Counted from the first letter of the stretch, positions 34,406 through 45,830 are shown. The stretch: 64,000 bases of DNA from Goleter apudmare HA4340-LM2 (GCA_019359495.1 JAHHHF010000086.1:53076-117075); one strand, 5' to 3'. Translations and numbers: made by a program. The notes: generated by a model from the sequence alone, not told the origin.

Positions 34406-34678
34406 ATGACACTTCTTGCGCCTGATGCTCCCTTGTATAACCATACTTTGCCCCAAATTGAGCAGTGGCTCAAAGACCAAGGCTGTCAACAAGACGAATT
34501 ACAGCTGCATTGTTGGTACGTGCAGCGACCTAGTTGGCAAGCAGAACTCTCTCTTGATGTTGAGCAAATCACAGTGCGATATATCGAAGCTGGAGAAAAT
34601 AGGCAAGATATCCAACGCTCATTCAAATATTCCCTCAGTCGGGAAGATATAGAACAAGCGGTTTTTGCCGGCCCGTAG
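34406..34678 (+). CDS. DUF3143 family protein
   Basis: This 90-residue protein from ATG 34406 (MTLLAPDAPLYNHTLPQIEQWLKDQGC) is typical of DUF3143, a small cyanobacterial and plastid family of unknown function. Motifs are PLYNHTLPQIEQWL, WQAELSLDVEQITVRY and the C-terminal FKYSLSREDIEQAVFAGP. The frame reaches back to a TTG at 34388, but the ATG fits the family. It lies 27 nt after the J-domain gene and is probably co-transcribed. Confidence 0.82.
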   Translation: MTLLAPDAPLYNHTLPQIEQWLKDQGCQQDELQLHCWYVQRPSWQAELSLDVEQITVRYIEAGENRQDIQRSFKYSLSREDIEQAVFAGP

Positions 34679-34680
34679 AG

Positions 34681-34707
34681 TAGAGACGTAGCAGTGCTAC
34701 GTCTCTA
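34681..34707. repeat. Dispersed hairpin repeat TAGAGACGTAGCA/TGCTACGTCTCTA, copy 3
   Basis: A 13-bp perfect stem with a single-base spacer lies 2 nt after the DUF3143 stop and 21 nt before the uppS stop, between convergent genes. It probably acts as a terminator for both. Confidence 0.85.
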
Positions 34708-34728
34708 CAATGCCTCATGACCCATACT

Positions 34729-35478
34729 TCATACACTCCCAAACCGCCGTTCTCGCTGCTGGTAAGCACACAGAGCACGGTGAAATTCAGTGCGATCAAA
34801 ATCTGGCCAGAGAGCATCGGTGATGTAAATTTCACCATAGGCCATTTGCCACAGTAAGAAATTAGAAAGGCGCATTTCCCCACTAGTACGGATTAGCAAA
34901 TCTGGGTCAGAAATGCCGGCTGTATAGAGGTGGCGCTCGAACAGTTCTTCATCAATTTCATTCGGTTGCAGGAGGCCTTGCTTTACTTGATCGGCGATCG
35001 CCCGACAAGCTTGGATAATTTCCTGTCGTCCGCCATAGTTTGTAGCCACCGTAAACCGAATACTGCGGTTATCCTGAGTTTCTGCCATTGAACGAGAAAT
35101 CTCTGCTTGCAGAACTGGCGGTAATGCCTGTAAATTTCCGACAAATCGAATTTGCACGTTTTCTTTGACCATTTCCCGCAGTTCTTGGCGTAAAACTCGT
35201 TGGAACAAAGTCATCAAAAAATCAACTTCTTCCTGGGGTCTTTTCCAGTTTTCTGTTGAAAAAGCATAAGCCGTAAGTGCCTGAATTCCCCAATCTTTAC
35301 AACAACGCAGCAAGTCCTTGAGGGCGTCTACACCAGCTTTGTGTCCCATAATCCGAGGCTTACCTTGACGTTTAGCCCATCGACCATTGCCATCCATAAT
35401 CACCGCAACGTGCTTGGGTAGTAATTCTCGTTTTAAGCCAGGGGGCAAATCTTGGAGTTCCGTTTGTTGTGCTGTCAT
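34729..35478 (-). CDS. uppS: Isoprenyl transferase (undecaprenyl diphosphate synthase type)
   Basis: This 249-residue protein has [28 protein letters not shown] (catalytic Asp and the GNGRWA loop), [13 protein letters not shown] and the C-terminal [31 protein letters not shown]. These are the diagnostic blocks of cis-prenyltransferases that make the lipid carrier for peptidoglycan and glycan synthesis from isopentenyl diphosphate. Its ATG overlaps the cdaA stop by four bases, so the two are translationally coupled. It ends against the hairpin repeat at 34681. Confidence 0.95.
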   Translation of the reverse strand: MTAQQTELQDLPPGLKRELLPKHVAVIMDGNGRWAKRQGKPRIMGHKAGVDALKDLLRCCKDWGIQALTAYAFSTENWKRPQEEVDFLMTLFQRVLRQELREMVKENVQIRFVGNLQALPPVLQAEISRSMAETQDNRSIRFTVATNYGGRQEIIQACRAIADQVKQGLLQPNEIDEELFERHLYTAGISDPDLLIRTSGEMRLSNFLLWQMAYGEIYITDALWPDFDRTEFHRALCAYQQRERRFGSV

Positions 35479-36398
35479 TTTTTATCCCGAGAAGCGGTCG
35501 ATGGTAATCGGAGTAAACGTGAAACCAATGCTAGTGTCTTCGTACCTATCTGACGGGCCAAACTTAACAAACCAGGAGCAACAGCTTCCCGATCAACCGT
35601 TAAAGACAATCGCGCCTCTAACGACTCTTTCAGCTTCCTAATCGTCAGGGGTCTATTTAGAGTTCCCCGTTCCGCTAAGGAAATAGAACCCGTTTCTTCT
35701 GATACAACGACACAAATGCAATTTTCCACCCGCTCAGTAATTCCCATTGCGGCCCGATGGCGTGTGCCCAACTGGCGCGAGGCTGTGCGGCCCGAAAGTG
35801 GTAAAATTATACCCGATGCCATAATCCGTGAACCACGGATCAAAGTCGCTCCATCATGTAACAAAGTTTTTGGTTGGAATATTGTTTGTATTAGTTCTTT
35901 AGAAACCTCAGCATTGAGCTTGACTCCTGGTACAGAAAAATCTCGCTCATCAATTGGCCCTGTGGTTTCTAAAATTAGCAAAGCGCCAATTCGGTTTTTA
36001 GAAAGTTCTTTAACCGCATCCACAATTTCATCAATTACACTATCCGAATGAGGCACTACTAGACTGGATGGTTGAAACAACTGGCGGAATTCACCACGCC
36101 CCAACTGCTCCAAAAATCGGCGAAACTCTAACTGAAGAGCTACTGCCATTGCCACAGCACAACCAATAACTAACTTTTCCAGTACAAAATTTAATAATGG
36201 TAGCCCCACCCTGTTACTGAGTGCTGAAGCTAACATCAATATGATAAACCCTCGCACCATCCACAGTGTCCGGCGCTCACTAATAATTACCAGTATCATG
36301 TACGTCAGTGCTAACACTAACACGATATCCAGAGTCCCAAGCAGCAAGGACTGCGACCATCCTAGGTTTGTCAGCCATTGCTTCGACCAATCTCTCAT
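35475..36398 (-). CDS. cdaA: Diadenylate cyclase CdaA (c-di-AMP synthase)
   Basis: This 307-residue protein begins [19 protein letters not shown]. It has membrane segments at about 17-95 ([56 protein letters not shown]). The DAC domain follows: [27 protein letters not shown] (the DGA motif) and [10 protein letters not shown] (the RHR motif), then [15 protein letters not shown]. It makes c-di-AMP, which in cyanobacteria and Firmicutes controls ion and osmotic balance. It overlaps uppS. The upstream 700 bp are repeat-rich and structured. Confidence 0.93.
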   Translation of the reverse strand: MRDWSKQWLTNLGWSQSLLLGTLDIVLVLALTYMILVIISERRTLWMVRGFIILMLASALSNRVGLPLLNFVLEKLVIGCAVAMAVALQLEFRRFLEQLGRGEFRQLFQPSSLVVPHSDSVIDEIVDAVKELSKNRIGALLILETTGPIDERDFSVPGVKLNAEVSKELIQTIFQPKTLLHDGATLIRGSRIMASGIILPLSGRTASRQLGTRHRAAMGITERVENCICVVVSEETGSISLAERGTLNRPLTIRKLKESLEARLSLTVDREAVAPGLLSLARQIGTKTLALVSRLLRLPSTASRDKK

Positions 36399-36479
36399 GA
36401 CATCTGGATTACCATTGTGCCTCTAATACAGCGAGTCAACAGTGATCAGTGAAAAGCAATCAGACTGATCACCGAAAAC

Positions 36480-37095
36480 CGATAACTGACCGTCTCCTGA
36501 AAAAGACGTGCTACGTACAGTCGCTAACACTGCACTAACGGCAGCTTCCAACCAACGGAAAGTCGAGCTACTGTAGTTTTGGAATCTCCCCCGTACCCTT
36601 TCAAGAAAGCAAGCTGCGCGTAGTGTCTCCCGGAGGAACAGTTTGGATGCCTAGCCTGGAAAAGTGAGGCTCCTCTCTTACAAAGTTCTGTTCGTCGGAG
36701 ACGTTGCTATAGGCATCCAAGGAAGCCTCGGAACCCTGCGGGTACAGACTTTGCGCTGCCTTGCTCTAAACGTAACCCTACGGGGAAGTGGGTTACGCGT
36801 AGCATCTCGTAGATAGAGAAGCTATGCCAAAGGCTTGACGCTACGCTAACAGACGCCTGAGGTCACTCCTATAATTTCAGGAGGAACCTCTGCTCTGACT
36901 TTTCGCTGTGGCAAGTGGCCTTCCGGGCGTCTACGGAGGAAACTTCCGATCCAACTTCTCCCCCACTAGAAGAAGTAGAGTCTGGGAATGCGACCGCTTC
37001 ACCACTATGTTAAAGGCAGTCTTCCAGAAGCCCGTTTTTGGCTAGCGCTAGCGACAGAAACCACTAAGATGGGGGCAGCCTCACCGCAGTGGTTG
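36480..37095. repeat. Repeat-rich, structured spacer between lysA and cdaA
   Basis: This GC-rich stretch has no ORF. It is a patchwork of Nostoc-like short repeats (for example cgtagcatctcgtaga, gctatgccaaaggctt) with several inverted pairs. TTGGATGCCTA (36643-36653) pairs with TAGGCATCCAA (36711-36721). GTAACCC pairs with GGGTTAC around 36773-36797. AGACGCC (36851-36857) pairs with GGCGTCT (36926-36932) enclosing GAGGT...ACCTC and CTCCT...AGGAG. It does not carry the RNase P or tmRNA motifs I know. It could be a structured RNA or cdaA leader, or only a nest of repeats. Confidence 0.5.
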
Positions 37096-37103
37096 ACGAC
37101 TGA

Positions 37104-38504
37104 TTATTTTTTCAGTCTTTCTGGTAGGCAATCTTGTCGAATTAAATCTTGATATGTTTCACGCCGCAAAATTAAATTTGCTTCGCCATTCGCCACTACA
37201 ACTGCTGCTGGTCTAGCCAGACGGTTATAGTTAGATGCCATACTGTAATTGTAGGCACCAGTTCCCATAACTACGAGAATATCTCCTGGTTGATTTTTTG
37301 GCAGTTGGGCATTTTTAATCAAAATATCGCCGGATTCACAATGCTTACCAGCAATTGTGACAGTTTCTGTAATGGGAGCAGACATCCGGTTGGCAACCAC
37401 TGCCCGGTAAACTGACTGGTAAGTGATTGGGCGTGGATTATCTGACATTCCCCCATCTACTGCCACATAAGTTCGGATTTCGGGAACAACTTTCGATGAA
37501 CCAATAGTATAGGCAGTAACGCAAGCAGTGGCAATTAGCGATCGCCCAGGTTCAGATAATAGTTTCGGCAAGGGAAGATTTTCGGCAGCACAAGCCGCTT
37601 GAATTACTTCACAAATCGCTTTGACCCACTCTTCAATACTAGGAGGGTCATCCGATTCTGTGTAGCGAATCCCTAAACCACCACCAACATTTAATTCTGT
37701 TACATTTACACCATACTTTGTGGCATCGCGCAACCACTGTACCATGACAGATGCTAGATCCCGATGGGGTTGACGCTCAAAGATTTGGGAACCAATATGA
37801 GCATGTAAACCAACGCAGTTGAGTGTAGATTGTTGGCTGACAAAGCCAAAAACCTCATTTAAATCGTTGGGGTCAAAGCCAAATTTACTATCTAAATGAC
37901 CCGTGCGAATGTATTCGTGGGTGTGACACTCAATTCCTGGTGTCAGCCGCAACATAATACGGATGGGTTGAGACGTTGTATGCACCATCTCTACTAGGGT
38001 TTTTAACTCATACCAGTTATCCACCACAATGGTGACACCAGAAGTGATCGCTAAATCTAGCTCTGACCGCGATTTATTATTACCGTGGAGGTAAATTTTA
38101 TCAGGACTAACACCTGCATTCAGGGCAGTGTAGAGTTCACCCCCAGACACTACATCAATTCCTAACCCTTCTGACGCTACAATCGCGCAAACTGCGGAGC
38201 AATTCCACGCTTTTGAGGCATACAGTACTTGCGATGCACCCTGGTAATATTGCTGGAAAGCTTCTCGATATTGCTGGCAAGCCAAACGCAGGGTTTCTTC
38301 ATCTAAAATGTACAAGGGCGAGCCAAATTGTTGAACCAGGGTTGTGATATCACACCCACCAATTTCCAGGCAGTCATGATTATTTACTTTGGCAGTCAAC
38401 GGTAGAAGTTCCTGGTTAGGCGAAACGTTTTCATTTAGGTTGAGCCTTTGAGGTAAATACTGACTACCAGTAAGTTGAACCCCAGTGGGGTGAGTCGATA
38501 CCAT
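37104..38504 (-). CDS. lysA: Diaminopimelate decarboxylase
   Basis: This 466-residue protein has the fold-III PLP-decarboxylase motifs: VLYASKAWNCSAV (PLP Lys in YASKA), IYLHGNNKSRSEL, GLHAHIGSQIF, LNVGGGLGIRYTE (phosphate-binding Gly loop), LSEPGRSL, and the C-terminal HCESGDILIKNAQLP and MGTGAYNYSMASNYNRLARPA (substrate-binding CESGD from the partner subunit). It makes lysine from meso-diaminopimelate, the last step of the pathway. The N-terminal 45 residues are an extension of the kind usual in cyanobacteria. It is divergent from the acetyltransferase at 38549. Confidence 0.95.
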   Translation of the reverse strand: MVSTHPTGVQLTGSQYLPQRLNLNENVSPNQELLPLTAKVNNHDCLEIGGCDITTLVQQFGSPLYILDEETLRLACQQYREAFQQYYQGASQVLYASKAWNCSAVCAIVASEGLGIDVVSGGELYTALNAGVSPDKIYLHGNNKSRSELDLAITSGVTIVVDNWYELKTLVEMVHTTSQPIRIMLRLTPGIECHTHEYIRTGHLDSKFGFDPNDLNEVFGFVSQQSTLNCVGLHAHIGSQIFERQPHRDLASVMVQWLRDATKYGVNVTELNVGGGLGIRYTESDDPPSIEEWVKAICEVIQAACAAENLPLPKLLSEPGRSLIATACVTAYTIGSSKVVPEIRTYVAVDGGMSDNPRPITYQSVYRAVVANRMSAPITETVTIAGKHCESGDILIKNAQLPKNQPGDILVVMGTGAYNYSMASNYNRLARPAAVVVANGEANLILRRETYQDLIRQDCLPERLKK

Positions 38505-38548
38505 AACTATTTAAGGGTTGTGCTTGTTTAAATTTTGGTTGGGCGTGA

Positions 38549-39157
38549 GTGTATCTCCCGATTCCCAGTTTACAAAGGGTTTGTAATCTTATCCAAATAA
38601 CTGTGATCTCATTAGACTTAGAAATTCAATCACTTACCCAAGAGCATTTAACCGCAGTCTTGGAACTGGATCAAGCTTGCTTTGGGGGTTTATGGACAAT
38701 GGCAGCCTACCAACGAGAGTTGGATAGTCCTAACAGTGATTTACTTGGTCTGTTTTCCCCGATCTCTACCCTGAGACTACTGGGAATGGGTTGCTTTTGG
38801 TCAATTTTAGAAGAAGCTCACATTACTATTTTGGCAGTTCATCCCCAATATCACTGTCAAGGTTTGGGACAGGCTTTGCTGTATTCCCTGCTCAAAACAG
38901 CTAGCGATCGCGGCTTGGAGCGAGCGACTCTCGAAGTCCGTGTATCTAATTTGGCGGCTATAAATTTATATCAAAAATTTGGCTTTAAAACAGCTGGGCG
39001 GCGGCGGCGTTACTACCAAGATAATGGCGAAGATGCCCTTGTTCTCTGGCTTGCCGATTTGCAAAAACCCCAATTCCAGGCAACTTTACTCCAATGGCAG
39101 CACATAGTCAGCGATCGCCTGAGCAAATCCTCTTGGCACTTGGTTTTTGGCGAATAG
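38549..39157 (+). CDS. rimI: RimI-like ribosomal-protein N-acetyltransferase
   Basis: This GNAT-fold protein of up to 202 residues has a motif-A region ITILAVHPQYHCQGLGQALLYSLLKTASDRGLERATLEVRVSNLAAINLYQKFGFKTAGRRRRYY, the classical RimI pattern (Q/RxxGxG/A, then EVRxSNxxAxxLYxKxGF). RimI acetylates the N-terminal Ala of a ribosomal protein in enterobacteria; the cyanobacterial target may differ. The start is uncertain: GTG 38549 or GTG 38603, the latter just before LDLEIQSLTQEHL where family similarity begins. A C-terminal extension follows the acetyltransferase fold. Confidence 0.8.
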   Translation: MYLPIPSLQRVCNLIQITVISLDLEIQSLTQEHLTAVLELDQACFGGLWTMAAYQRELDSPNSDLLGLFSPISTLRLLGMGCFWSILEEAHITILAVHPQYHCQGLGQALLYSLLKTASDRGLERATLEVRVSNLAAINLYQKFGFKTAGRRRRYYQDNGEDALVLWLADLQKPQFQATLLQWQHIVSDRLSKSSWHLVFGE

Positions 39158-39552
39158 GGAATCGGTACAGGGTAAATAACTTTTGACTTTTGACCAATGC
39201 CCTGATATTTTTTATATGAGAATTATTTATTTTTTATAATTTTAAAATTTAAATAAACTATTATACAAAAATAATATTGACTTTGCTAATAACTTGTGCT
39301 AATAATGTGTGTTTGGGAGTAGTTCAAAAAAACTCCTATTTCAGCCTTTTTTGCGTGTTGTCAATCCCAAAAATGCTGGAAAACTAACCTTCATCAGTAC
39401 AGCATCCACGCAAAAGTAACAAATACTTAGTGATAGCGCCGCCTGTTTGGGTGATACCGCGTGAAAGTTTGTCATATTTATACAGACATCCAAAATCTGA
39501 GCCTGTGCTAAAATCAGCGTACCGGCACGACGCAGGTGATGGGAAAAATGCC
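39158..39552. other. Spacer containing the clpC promoter and leader
   Basis: 395 nt without a convincing gene. The clpC frame is open upstream of its ATG to 39430, but the translated text ([13 protein letters not shown]) has no family match. The promoter is listed separately. Confidence 0.5.
39277..39305 (+). promoter_or_regulatory. Consensus-like promoter for clpC
   Basis: TTGACT (39277-39282), a 17-nt spacer, then TAATAA (39300-39305). It would give a leader of about 240 nt before the clpC ATG. Confidence 0.5.
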
Positions 39553-42021
39553 ATGTTTGAACGCTTCACAGAAAAAGCCATTAAGGTAATCATGCTGGCC
39601 CAAGAAGAGGCCCGCCGTTTAGGTCACAATTTCGTCGGCACTGAACAGATCCTCCTGGGTCTGATTGGTGAAGGGACGGGAGTTGCGGCCAAAGTTCTCA
39701 AATCAATGGGCGTCAATCTCAAAGACGCTCGAATTGAGGTAGAAAAAATCATAGGCCGGGGTTCTGGTTTTGTCGCCGTGGAAATTCCGTTTACGCCACG
39801 GGCAAAGCGAGTTCTGGAACTATCCTTAGAAGAAGCGCGCCAATTAGGCCATAACTACATTGGCACCGAGCATCTGTTGTTGGGCCTGATCCGTGAAGGG
39901 GAAGGTGTAGCAGCCAGAGTGTTAGAAAACCTCGGCGTGGATCTATCTAAGGTAAGAACCCAGGTCATCCGCATGCTGGGAGAAACAGCAGAGGTTTCCG
40001 CGACTGGGCAATCAGGACGTACCAAAACTCCTACCTTGGATGAATTTGGCTCCAACCTGACCCAAATGGCAACGGATAATAAACTCGATCCTGTGGTGGG
40101 ACGCGCCAAAGAAATCGAGCGAGTTATTCAGATTTTGGGACGCCGGACAAAAAATAACCCCGTGCTGATTGGTGAGCCAGGGGTTGGTAAAACAGCGATC
40201 GCCGAAGGTTTAGCATCGCGGATTGCCAACAAAGATGTCCCCGACATCCTGGAAGATAAGCGCGTGGTCACACTAGATATCGGCTTGCTCGTAGCAGGCA
40301 CCAAATACCGGGGTGAATTTGAAGAACGTCTCAAGAAAATCATGGATGAGATCCGCTCTGCGGGTAACGTGATTCTCGTGATTGACGAAGTCCACACCCT
40401 AATTGGTGCAGGCGCAGCAGAAGGTGCCATTGATGCGGCGAATATCCTCAAGCCAGCATTGGCGAGAGGTGAATTGCAGTGCATCGGCGCGACAACTTTG
40501 GATGAATACCGCAAGCACATCGAGCGGGATGCAGCCCTAGAACGTCGCTTCCAACCAGTGATGGTAGGTGAACCTTCAGTTGATGAAACAATTGAGATTT
40601 TGTACGGTCTGCGTGATCGCTACGAACAACACCACAAGCTGAAAATCTCCGATGAAGCATTGGTGGCGGCGGCGAAGTTATCAGACCGCTACATTAGCGA
40701 TCGCTATCTTCCAGATAAAGCTATCGACTTAGTTGATGAAGCTGGTTCCCGGGTGCGTTTGATTAACTCCCAATTGCCCCCCGCAGCCAAAGAGTTAGAC
40801 AAAGAACTACGGCAAATCTTAAAAGAAAAAGATGATGCAGTCCGTTCCCAAGACTTTGACAGAGCTGGGGAACTACGCGATCGGGAAATGGAAATCAAAG
40901 CAGAAATCCGGGCGATCGCGCAAAGCAAAACCAACGGTGCTGGCGGTGACGGAGTAGAACCCGTGGTCACCGAAGAAGATATTGCTCACATCGTTGCTTC
41001 CTGGACTGGCGTACCGGTGAACAAACTCACCGAATCTGAATCCGAGAAGTTGCTGCACATGGAAGACACCTTACACCAGCGCTTGATCGGTCAAGAAGAC
41101 GCAGTGAAGGCAGTTTCCCGAGCAATTCGTCGCGCTCGTGTCGGTTTGAAGAATCCCAATCGACCCATCGCCAGCTTTGTCTTCTCCGGGCCTACCGGGG
41201 TGGGTAAAACTGAGTTGGCAAAATCCTTGGCGAGTTACTTCTTCGGTTCCGAAGAAGCCATGATCCGCCTGGATATGTCGGAATACATGGAGCGCCACAC
41301 CGTCAGCAAACTGATTGGTTCACCTCCTGGTTATGTTGGTTATAACGAAGGTGGTCAGTTAACCGAAGCTGTGCGGCGACGTCCTTACACCGTGGTGCTG
41401 TTCGACGAAATCGAAAAAGCGCACCCCGATGTCTTCAACATGCTGCTGCAAATTTTGGAAGACGGTCGGTTAACCGATGCTAAAGGTCGCACCGTGGACT
41501 TCAAGAACACCTTGCTGATTTTAACTTCCAATATTGGATCTAAAGTCATTGAAAAAGGCGGCGGCGGTATCGGTTTCGAGTTCTCCGACGATGCTAGCGA
41601 AACGCAGTACAACCGCATTCGCTCCTTGGTGAACGAAGAACTGAAGCAATACTTCCGTCCAGAGTTCCTCAACCGACTAGATGAAATTATCGTCTTCCGT
41701 CAGTTGAGCAAAGCCGAGGTCACGCAAATTGCCGAGATCATGCTCAAAGAAGTCTTTGGTCGCTTAACAGAAAAAGGTATCACCTTAGAAGTTACCGATC
41801 GCTTCAAAGACCGCTTGATCACCGAAGGTTACAGCCCCAGTTACGGTGCAAGACCTTTACGTCGAGCAATTATGCGCTTGCTAGAAGATAGCCTCGCCGA
41901 AGAGATTCTCTCTGGCCGCATTAAGGATGGTGATATCGCCCTCGTTGATGTGGATGAAAACGGCAATGTAAATGTGACGTCTCAACAGCGTCGGGAATTA
42001 ATACCCCAAGGCGTTGAGTAA
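39553..42021 (+). CDS. clpC: ClpC, Hsp100 AAA+ unfoldase of the Clp protease
   Basis: This 823-residue protein from ATG 39553 ([26 protein letters not shown]) has a GGGA purine tract upstream. Two Clp-N repeats occupy residues 1-150. The first AAA domain has Walker [16 protein letters not shown] and Walker [16 protein letters not shown]-like middle domain follows ([20 protein letters not shown]). The second AAA domain has [15 protein letters not shown] and [14 protein letters not shown]. The C-terminal D2-small domain contains [14 protein letters not shown]. The protein unfolds substrates for ClpP/R; cyanobacterial ClpC is usually essential. A terminator follows at 42068. Confidence 0.96.
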   Translation: MFERFTEKAIKVIMLAQEEARRLGHNFVGTEQILLGLIGEGTGVAAKVLKSMGVNLKDARIEVEKIIGRGSGFVAVEIPFTPRAKRVLELSLEEARQLGHNYIGTEHLLLGLIREGEGVAARVLENLGVDLSKVRTQVIRMLGETAEVSATGQSGRTKTPTLDEFGSNLTQMATDNKLDPVVGRAKEIERVIQILGRRTKNNPVLIGEPGVGKTAIAEGLASRIANKDVPDILEDKRVVTLDIGLLVAGTKYRGEFEERLKKIMDEIRSAGNVILVIDEVHTLIGAGAAEGAIDAANILKPALARGELQCIGATTLDEYRKHIERDAALERRFQPVMVGEPSVDETIEILYGLRDRYEQHHKLKISDEALVAAAKLSDRYISDRYLPDKAIDLVDEAGSRVRLINSQLPPAAKELDKELRQILKEKDDAVRSQDFDRAGELRDREMEIKAEIRAIAQSKTNGAGGDGVEPVVTEEDIAHIVASWTGVPVNKLTESESEKLLHMEDTLHQRLIGQEDAVKAVSRAIRRARVGLKNPNRPIASFVFSGPTGVGKTELAKSLASYFFGSEEAMIRLDMSEYMERHTVSKLIGSPPGYVGYNEGGQLTEAVRRRPYTVVLFDEIEKAHPDVFNMLLQILEDGRLTDAKGRTVDFKNTLLILTSNIGSKVIEKGGGGIGFEFSDDASETQYNRIRSLVNEELKQYFRPEFLNRLDEIIVFRQLSKAEVTQIAEIMLKEVFGRLTEKGITLEVTDRFKDRLITEGYSPSYGARPLRRAIMRLLEDSLAEEILSGRIKDGDIALVDVDENGNVNVTSQQRRELIPQGVE

Positions 42022-42067
42022 GATTTAAGATTCCAGATTTGGGATTAAATCTCGAATAAAAAATTAG

Positions 42068-42102
42068 AAAACGGTGGAGTGTTTACTGCTCTACCGTTTT
42101 TT
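42068..42102 (+). terminator. Rho-independent terminator of clpC
   Basis: AAAACGGTGGAG pairs with CTCTACCGTTTT, with a short loop and six T residues at the right end, 46 nt after the clpC stop. Confidence 0.85.
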
Positions 42103-42182
42103 GTTGTTAATAAAACTTTGTACAAGGCAATACTAATGGAAGAAAGACCGCAAAATTATCTACATTTCACAAGAAAGAAAAT

Positions 42183-42422
42183 ATGACAGTTGGTTTAATG
42201 AAAAACCCCCATATACTCAATAAAGTGTTAGGCGGAGCGATTGCAATACTAGTAACTTTGTTGTTATGGTTAGCTTACCAGTTTATTCACCTAGCGGGTA
42301 ATTTTGTAAAAGTTGATTATCCAAGTCCAATAGTAGTGCAAGTTAGAAATATGAGTGAGTTAACTACAGCTATGTTTCAAATGGAAGCTGTAGTACCTGT
42401 TAGTGAAAAAGGCGGTCCGTAA
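42183..42422 (+). pseudogene. Truncated DUF4230-like membrane protein
   Basis: This 79-residue frame has one membrane helix (VLGGAIAILVTLLLWLAYQFIHLAG) followed by VDYPSPIVVQVRNMSELTTAMFQMEAVVP, which matches the start of cyanobacterial DUF4230 proteins, normally about 200 residues. It stops after VSEKGGP, so about 60 percent of the protein is missing. What follows is a TPR remnant from another gene. A small functional membrane protein cannot be excluded. Confidence 0.55.
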
Positions 42423-42466
42423 AGACTCAATTACCTGCTGAAGGCTCATGTGCGATCGCCAAGTAG

Positions 42467-42601
42467 AGATTAGTAGCATTCAACCCAACCTTATATCAGC
42501 AAGCTTTGGAAATTTTAGAGCGTACTTTGGGTGTAGGTCATCCCGATACAATGAAAGTGCGGGCAAATTATGCAAGGTTTTTAAGAGAAGCCTATCTTTA
42601 G
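42467..42601 (+). pseudogene. C-terminal remnant of a TPR protein
   Basis: The frame gives YQQALEILERTLGVGHPDTMKVRANYARFLREAYL and a stop at 42599-42601, the pattern of tetratricopeptide repeats of the kinesin-light-chain type (ALxIxExxLGxxHPDTxxxxxNxA). No start or upstream repeats remain. With the truncated DUF4230 gene it marks a deletion scar. Confidence 0.65.
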
Positions 42602-42798
42602 TGGCATATTTGAAAATAAAAATTTTAAGGTTCACGCAGAGGCGCGGAGAGTAAAGAGAGAGTTGTATCAATTCGTTACGAATTACGCCTACGCTGTTCT
42701 CTCTTCCTCCGCGTTGTCTGTGTCCTTTGTGGTTCGGGCGAATAACAAAGGGCGAACAACCGTACCCTACGGGAAGGCACAGCCTACGCCCCTACGAA

Positions 42799-45702
42799 TT
42801 AGTTATAAGCGTCCATCGGCAAACAAGAACAAACGAAATTCCTATCCCCAAAGGCGGCGTCAATTCTCCCTACACTCGGCCAGAATTTATATTCGCGCGT
42901 CCACGGTGCAGGGTAGGCGGCTTGTTCACGGGAATAGGGATGAGTCCATTCCCCAGTAATCAAACTTTCTGCTGTATGGGGTGCGTTCTTCAAGAGATTA
43001 TCTTGGGCATCCATTTTACCTGCTTCAATGGCGGTGATTTCTGCACGGATGGCAATCAAGGCATCACAGAAACGATCTAATTCTTCCTTAGATTCGCTTT
43101 CTGTGGGTTCCACCATGATTGTACCTGCCACAGGCCAGGAAACAGTCGGGGCATGGAAACCGTAATCTATCAGCCGCTTGGCAATATCATCGATTTCGAT
43201 GTTGGCGGATTTTTTGAGCGATCGCAAATCTAAAATACACTCATGGGCAACTAAACCGTTTTTGCCTTTGTACAAGACGGGATAGTAAGCTTCTAGTCGC
43301 TTGGCGATGTAGTTGGCGTTGAGAATTGCTACTTTCGTTGCTTGCGTCAACCCCAAAGCACCCATCATGACGATATACATCCAAGAAATTACCAAAATAC
43401 TGGCACTACCCCAAGGCGCAGCTGCAACGGCACCGATACCTTCTTTAGCTCCTACCTGAACAACAGAGTGTCCAGGTAAGAATGGCACAAGATGAGCCGC
43501 AACGCCAATCGGCCCCATACCAGGGCCGCCGCCACCGTGGGGAATACAGAAGGTTTTGTGCAAATTCAAGTGACAGACATCAGCGCCAATATCCCCAGGA
43601 CGGCAAATACCGACTTGGGCGTTCATATTTGCCCCGTCCATGTAAACTTGTCCACCGTGGCTGTGGACAATAGCGCAGATTTCTTGAATAGCTTCCTCAA
43701 ATACGCCGTGAGTTGAGGGATATGTCACCATTAAGGCGGCTAATTCCTGACTGTGCTTTTGCGCCTTCGCTTTTAAATCATTAACGTCAATATTACCTTG
43801 GTCATCACAGGCGACTGCTACTACCTTCATCCCACACATCACCGCACTGGCTGGGTTTGTCCCATGAGCGGAGGTAGGAATTAAACAGACGTTGCGGTGT
43901 GCTTGTTCCCGGCTTTCATGATATTCACGAATTACCAACAGTCCTGTGTATTCCCCTTGCGAACCAGCATTTGGTTGCAAAGAAATACCTGCGAATCCGG
44001 TAATTTCCGCCAGCCACGCCTCAAGTTGCTGGAACAAGATTTGATAACCTTGGGTTTGTGATGGGGGAGCAAAGGGATGTATCTTGCCAAATTCCTCCCA
44101 AGTCACGGGAATCATCTCTGATGTGGCGTTTAACTTCATGGTGCAGGAACCCAAGGGAATCATCGATGTAGTTAAAGATAAGTCCTTAGTTTCTAGCTTG
44201 TGCAGATAGCGTAACAACTCAGTTTCTGAGTGATAGCGGTTGAAAACGGGATGGGTGAGGTAGGTGCTGGTGCGAGGGAGGGGAAAAGAGGAAGGGGGAG
44301 ATGTGAGTTCTGCTGATGTGAAGGGGAGGTCATCAGTACCTGCGAAGATTTGCCAGAGGTCGATTAAGTCTTCTGGGATGGTAGTTTCATCGAGGGAGAC
44401 ACCCACAGCAGTGGTATCAAAAACTCGCAGGTTAATGTTTCTGGCTGTGGCTGCTTGGAGAATTGTTTCTAGGTTACGGGTTCCCAACTCTACCCGCAAG
44501 GTATCGAAGAAATGCTCGGAACTGATGGTGTAACCTAGGCGCTTTAATCCAGCTGCGAGGGTTACGGTTAGCTGGTGGATGTTTTGAGCGATCGCCTTCA
44601 ATCCATCCGGTCCATGATAGACTGCGTACATACTCGCCATCACTGCCAGTAGCACCTGGGCTGTACAGATATTGCTAGTCGCCTTTTCCCGACGAATGTG
44701 TTGTTCGCGGGTTTGCAAAGCCAGACGCAGTGCCATCTTACCTTGAGCATCTTTTGATACGCCTACAATCCGTCCTGGAACCTGCCGCTTATACTCTTCT
44801 TTGGTGGCAAAGTATGCCGCGTGCGGCCCCCCAAACCCCAGAGGAATGCCAAAGCGTTGAGTACTGCCCACAGCGATATCAGCACCAAACTCACCAGGCG
44901 GTGTGAGCAACGTTAAGCTTAAGATATCTGCTGCTACCGTCACCAATGCACCCTCAGCATTTGCTCTTTCAATAAAAGCGCGGTAGTCATAAATAGTGCC
45001 ATCACTAGCCGGGTATTGCAGAACTGCTCCAAAGATTGATTGCTGAAAATCAAAGGTTTGATGGTCGCCGATAATAATTTCAATCCCCAGAGGTTTGGCT
45101 CTGGTTTGCAACACATCAATGGTTTGGGGATGACAGTCACGGGAAACAAAATAGGCATTAGCCTTATTTTTGCCAACACCATAACTCAAGGTCATGGCTT
45201 CGGCTGCGGCTGTCGCTTCATCCAGTAACGACGCATTAGCAATTTCCAAACCAGTCAAGTCAATAATCATGGTTTGAAAATTCAACAGTGCTTCCAGTCG
45301 CCCTTGGGCAATTTCCGGCTGATAGGGTGTATAGGCAGTATACCAACCGGGATTTTCCAGGATATTTCGCCCAATCACTGGCGGGGTAATAGAGTCGTAA
45401 TATCCCATACCAATGTATGAGCGAAACACCTGATTTTTAAGAGCCAGTTGTTTTAAATTTGCCAGTGCTGCATACTCGCTCAGTGCTTTGGGCAACTTTA
45501 GCGGTTGATTTAGCCTAATTGCTTGGGGAACTGTTTGATCAATGAGGGTATCCAGATGAGGAATCCCTAATACCTCAAGCATTTGCTGGATATCATCGGA
45601 TCTGAGTCCAATGTGTCGCTGGGCAAAATTATTTGATGTTTGACTTTTTTCACCCAGTATCTGCTGATCACTTGGCTGGGAAATAGGAGCATGGTCTACC
45701 AC
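42799..45702 (-). CDS. gcvP: Glycine dehydrogenase (decarboxylating), P-protein
   Basis: This 967-residue single-chain P-protein is close to the usual size. The N-terminal half starts [17 protein letters not shown] and contains [27 protein letters not shown] text and [23 protein letters not shown]. The C-terminal half carries [29 protein letters not shown] and the PLP-lysine segment [22 protein letters not shown] near residue 700. It decarboxylates glycine and passes the aminomethyl group to the H-protein, a photorespiratory role in cyanobacteria. gcvH lies 159 nt upstream on the same strand. gcvT is separate at 57385. Confidence 0.95.
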   Translation of the reverse strand: MVDHAPISQPSDQQILGEKSQTSNNFAQRHIGLRSDDIQQMLEVLGIPHLDTLIDQTVPQAIRLNQPLKLPKALSEYAALANLKQLALKNQVFRSYIGMGYYDSITPPVIGRNILENPGWYTAYTPYQPEIAQGRLEALLNFQTMIIDLTGLEIANASLLDEATAAAEAMTLSYGVGKNKANAYFVSRDCHPQTIDVLQTRAKPLGIEIIIGDHQTFDFQQSIFGAVLQYPASDGTIYDYRAFIERANAEGALVTVAADILSLTLLTPPGEFGADIAVGSTQRFGIPLGFGGPHAAYFATKEEYKRQVPGRIVGVSKDAQGKMALRLALQTREQHIRREKATSNICTAQVLLAVMASMYAVYHGPDGLKAIAQNIHQLTVTLAAGLKRLGYTISSEHFFDTLRVELGTRNLETILQAATARNINLRVFDTTAVGVSLDETTIPEDLIDLWQIFAGTDDLPFTSAELTSPPSSFPLPRTSTYLTHPVFNRYHSETELLRYLHKLETKDLSLTTSMIPLGSCTMKLNATSEMIPVTWEEFGKIHPFAPPSQTQGYQILFQQLEAWLAEITGFAGISLQPNAGSQGEYTGLLVIREYHESREQAHRNVCLIPTSAHGTNPASAVMCGMKVVAVACDDQGNIDVNDLKAKAQKHSQELAALMVTYPSTHGVFEEAIQEICAIVHSHGGQVYMDGANMNAQVGICRPGDIGADVCHLNLHKTFCIPHGGGGPGMGPIGVAAHLVPFLPGHSVVQVGAKEGIGAVAAAPWGSASILVISWMYIVMMGALGLTQATKVAILNANYIAKRLEAYYPVLYKGKNGLVAHECILDLRSLKKSANIEIDDIAKRLIDYGFHAPTVSWPVAGTIMVEPTESESKEELDRFCDALIAIRAEITAIEAGKMDAQDNLLKNAPHTAESLITGEWTHPYSREQAAYPAPWTREYKFWPSVGRIDAAFGDRNFVCSCLPMDAYN

Positions 45703-45830
45703 AAATTGCTCTCCAGATGGAACTATTTAATATTTTGCAACAAATACTCTTGACAAATCAGGGGTAAGTTATCTATTTATCGAAATTCCATCAATTATTT
45801 ATGGTCGGCCATGGGGCGTTGGTGAAAGAC

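Noticed and set aside
36480..37095. RNase P RNA or tmRNA in the lysA-cdaA spacer
   Set aside because: The GAGGAAAGTCC core of RNase P and the tmRNA ends were not found on either strand; repeat mosaic is the safer description.
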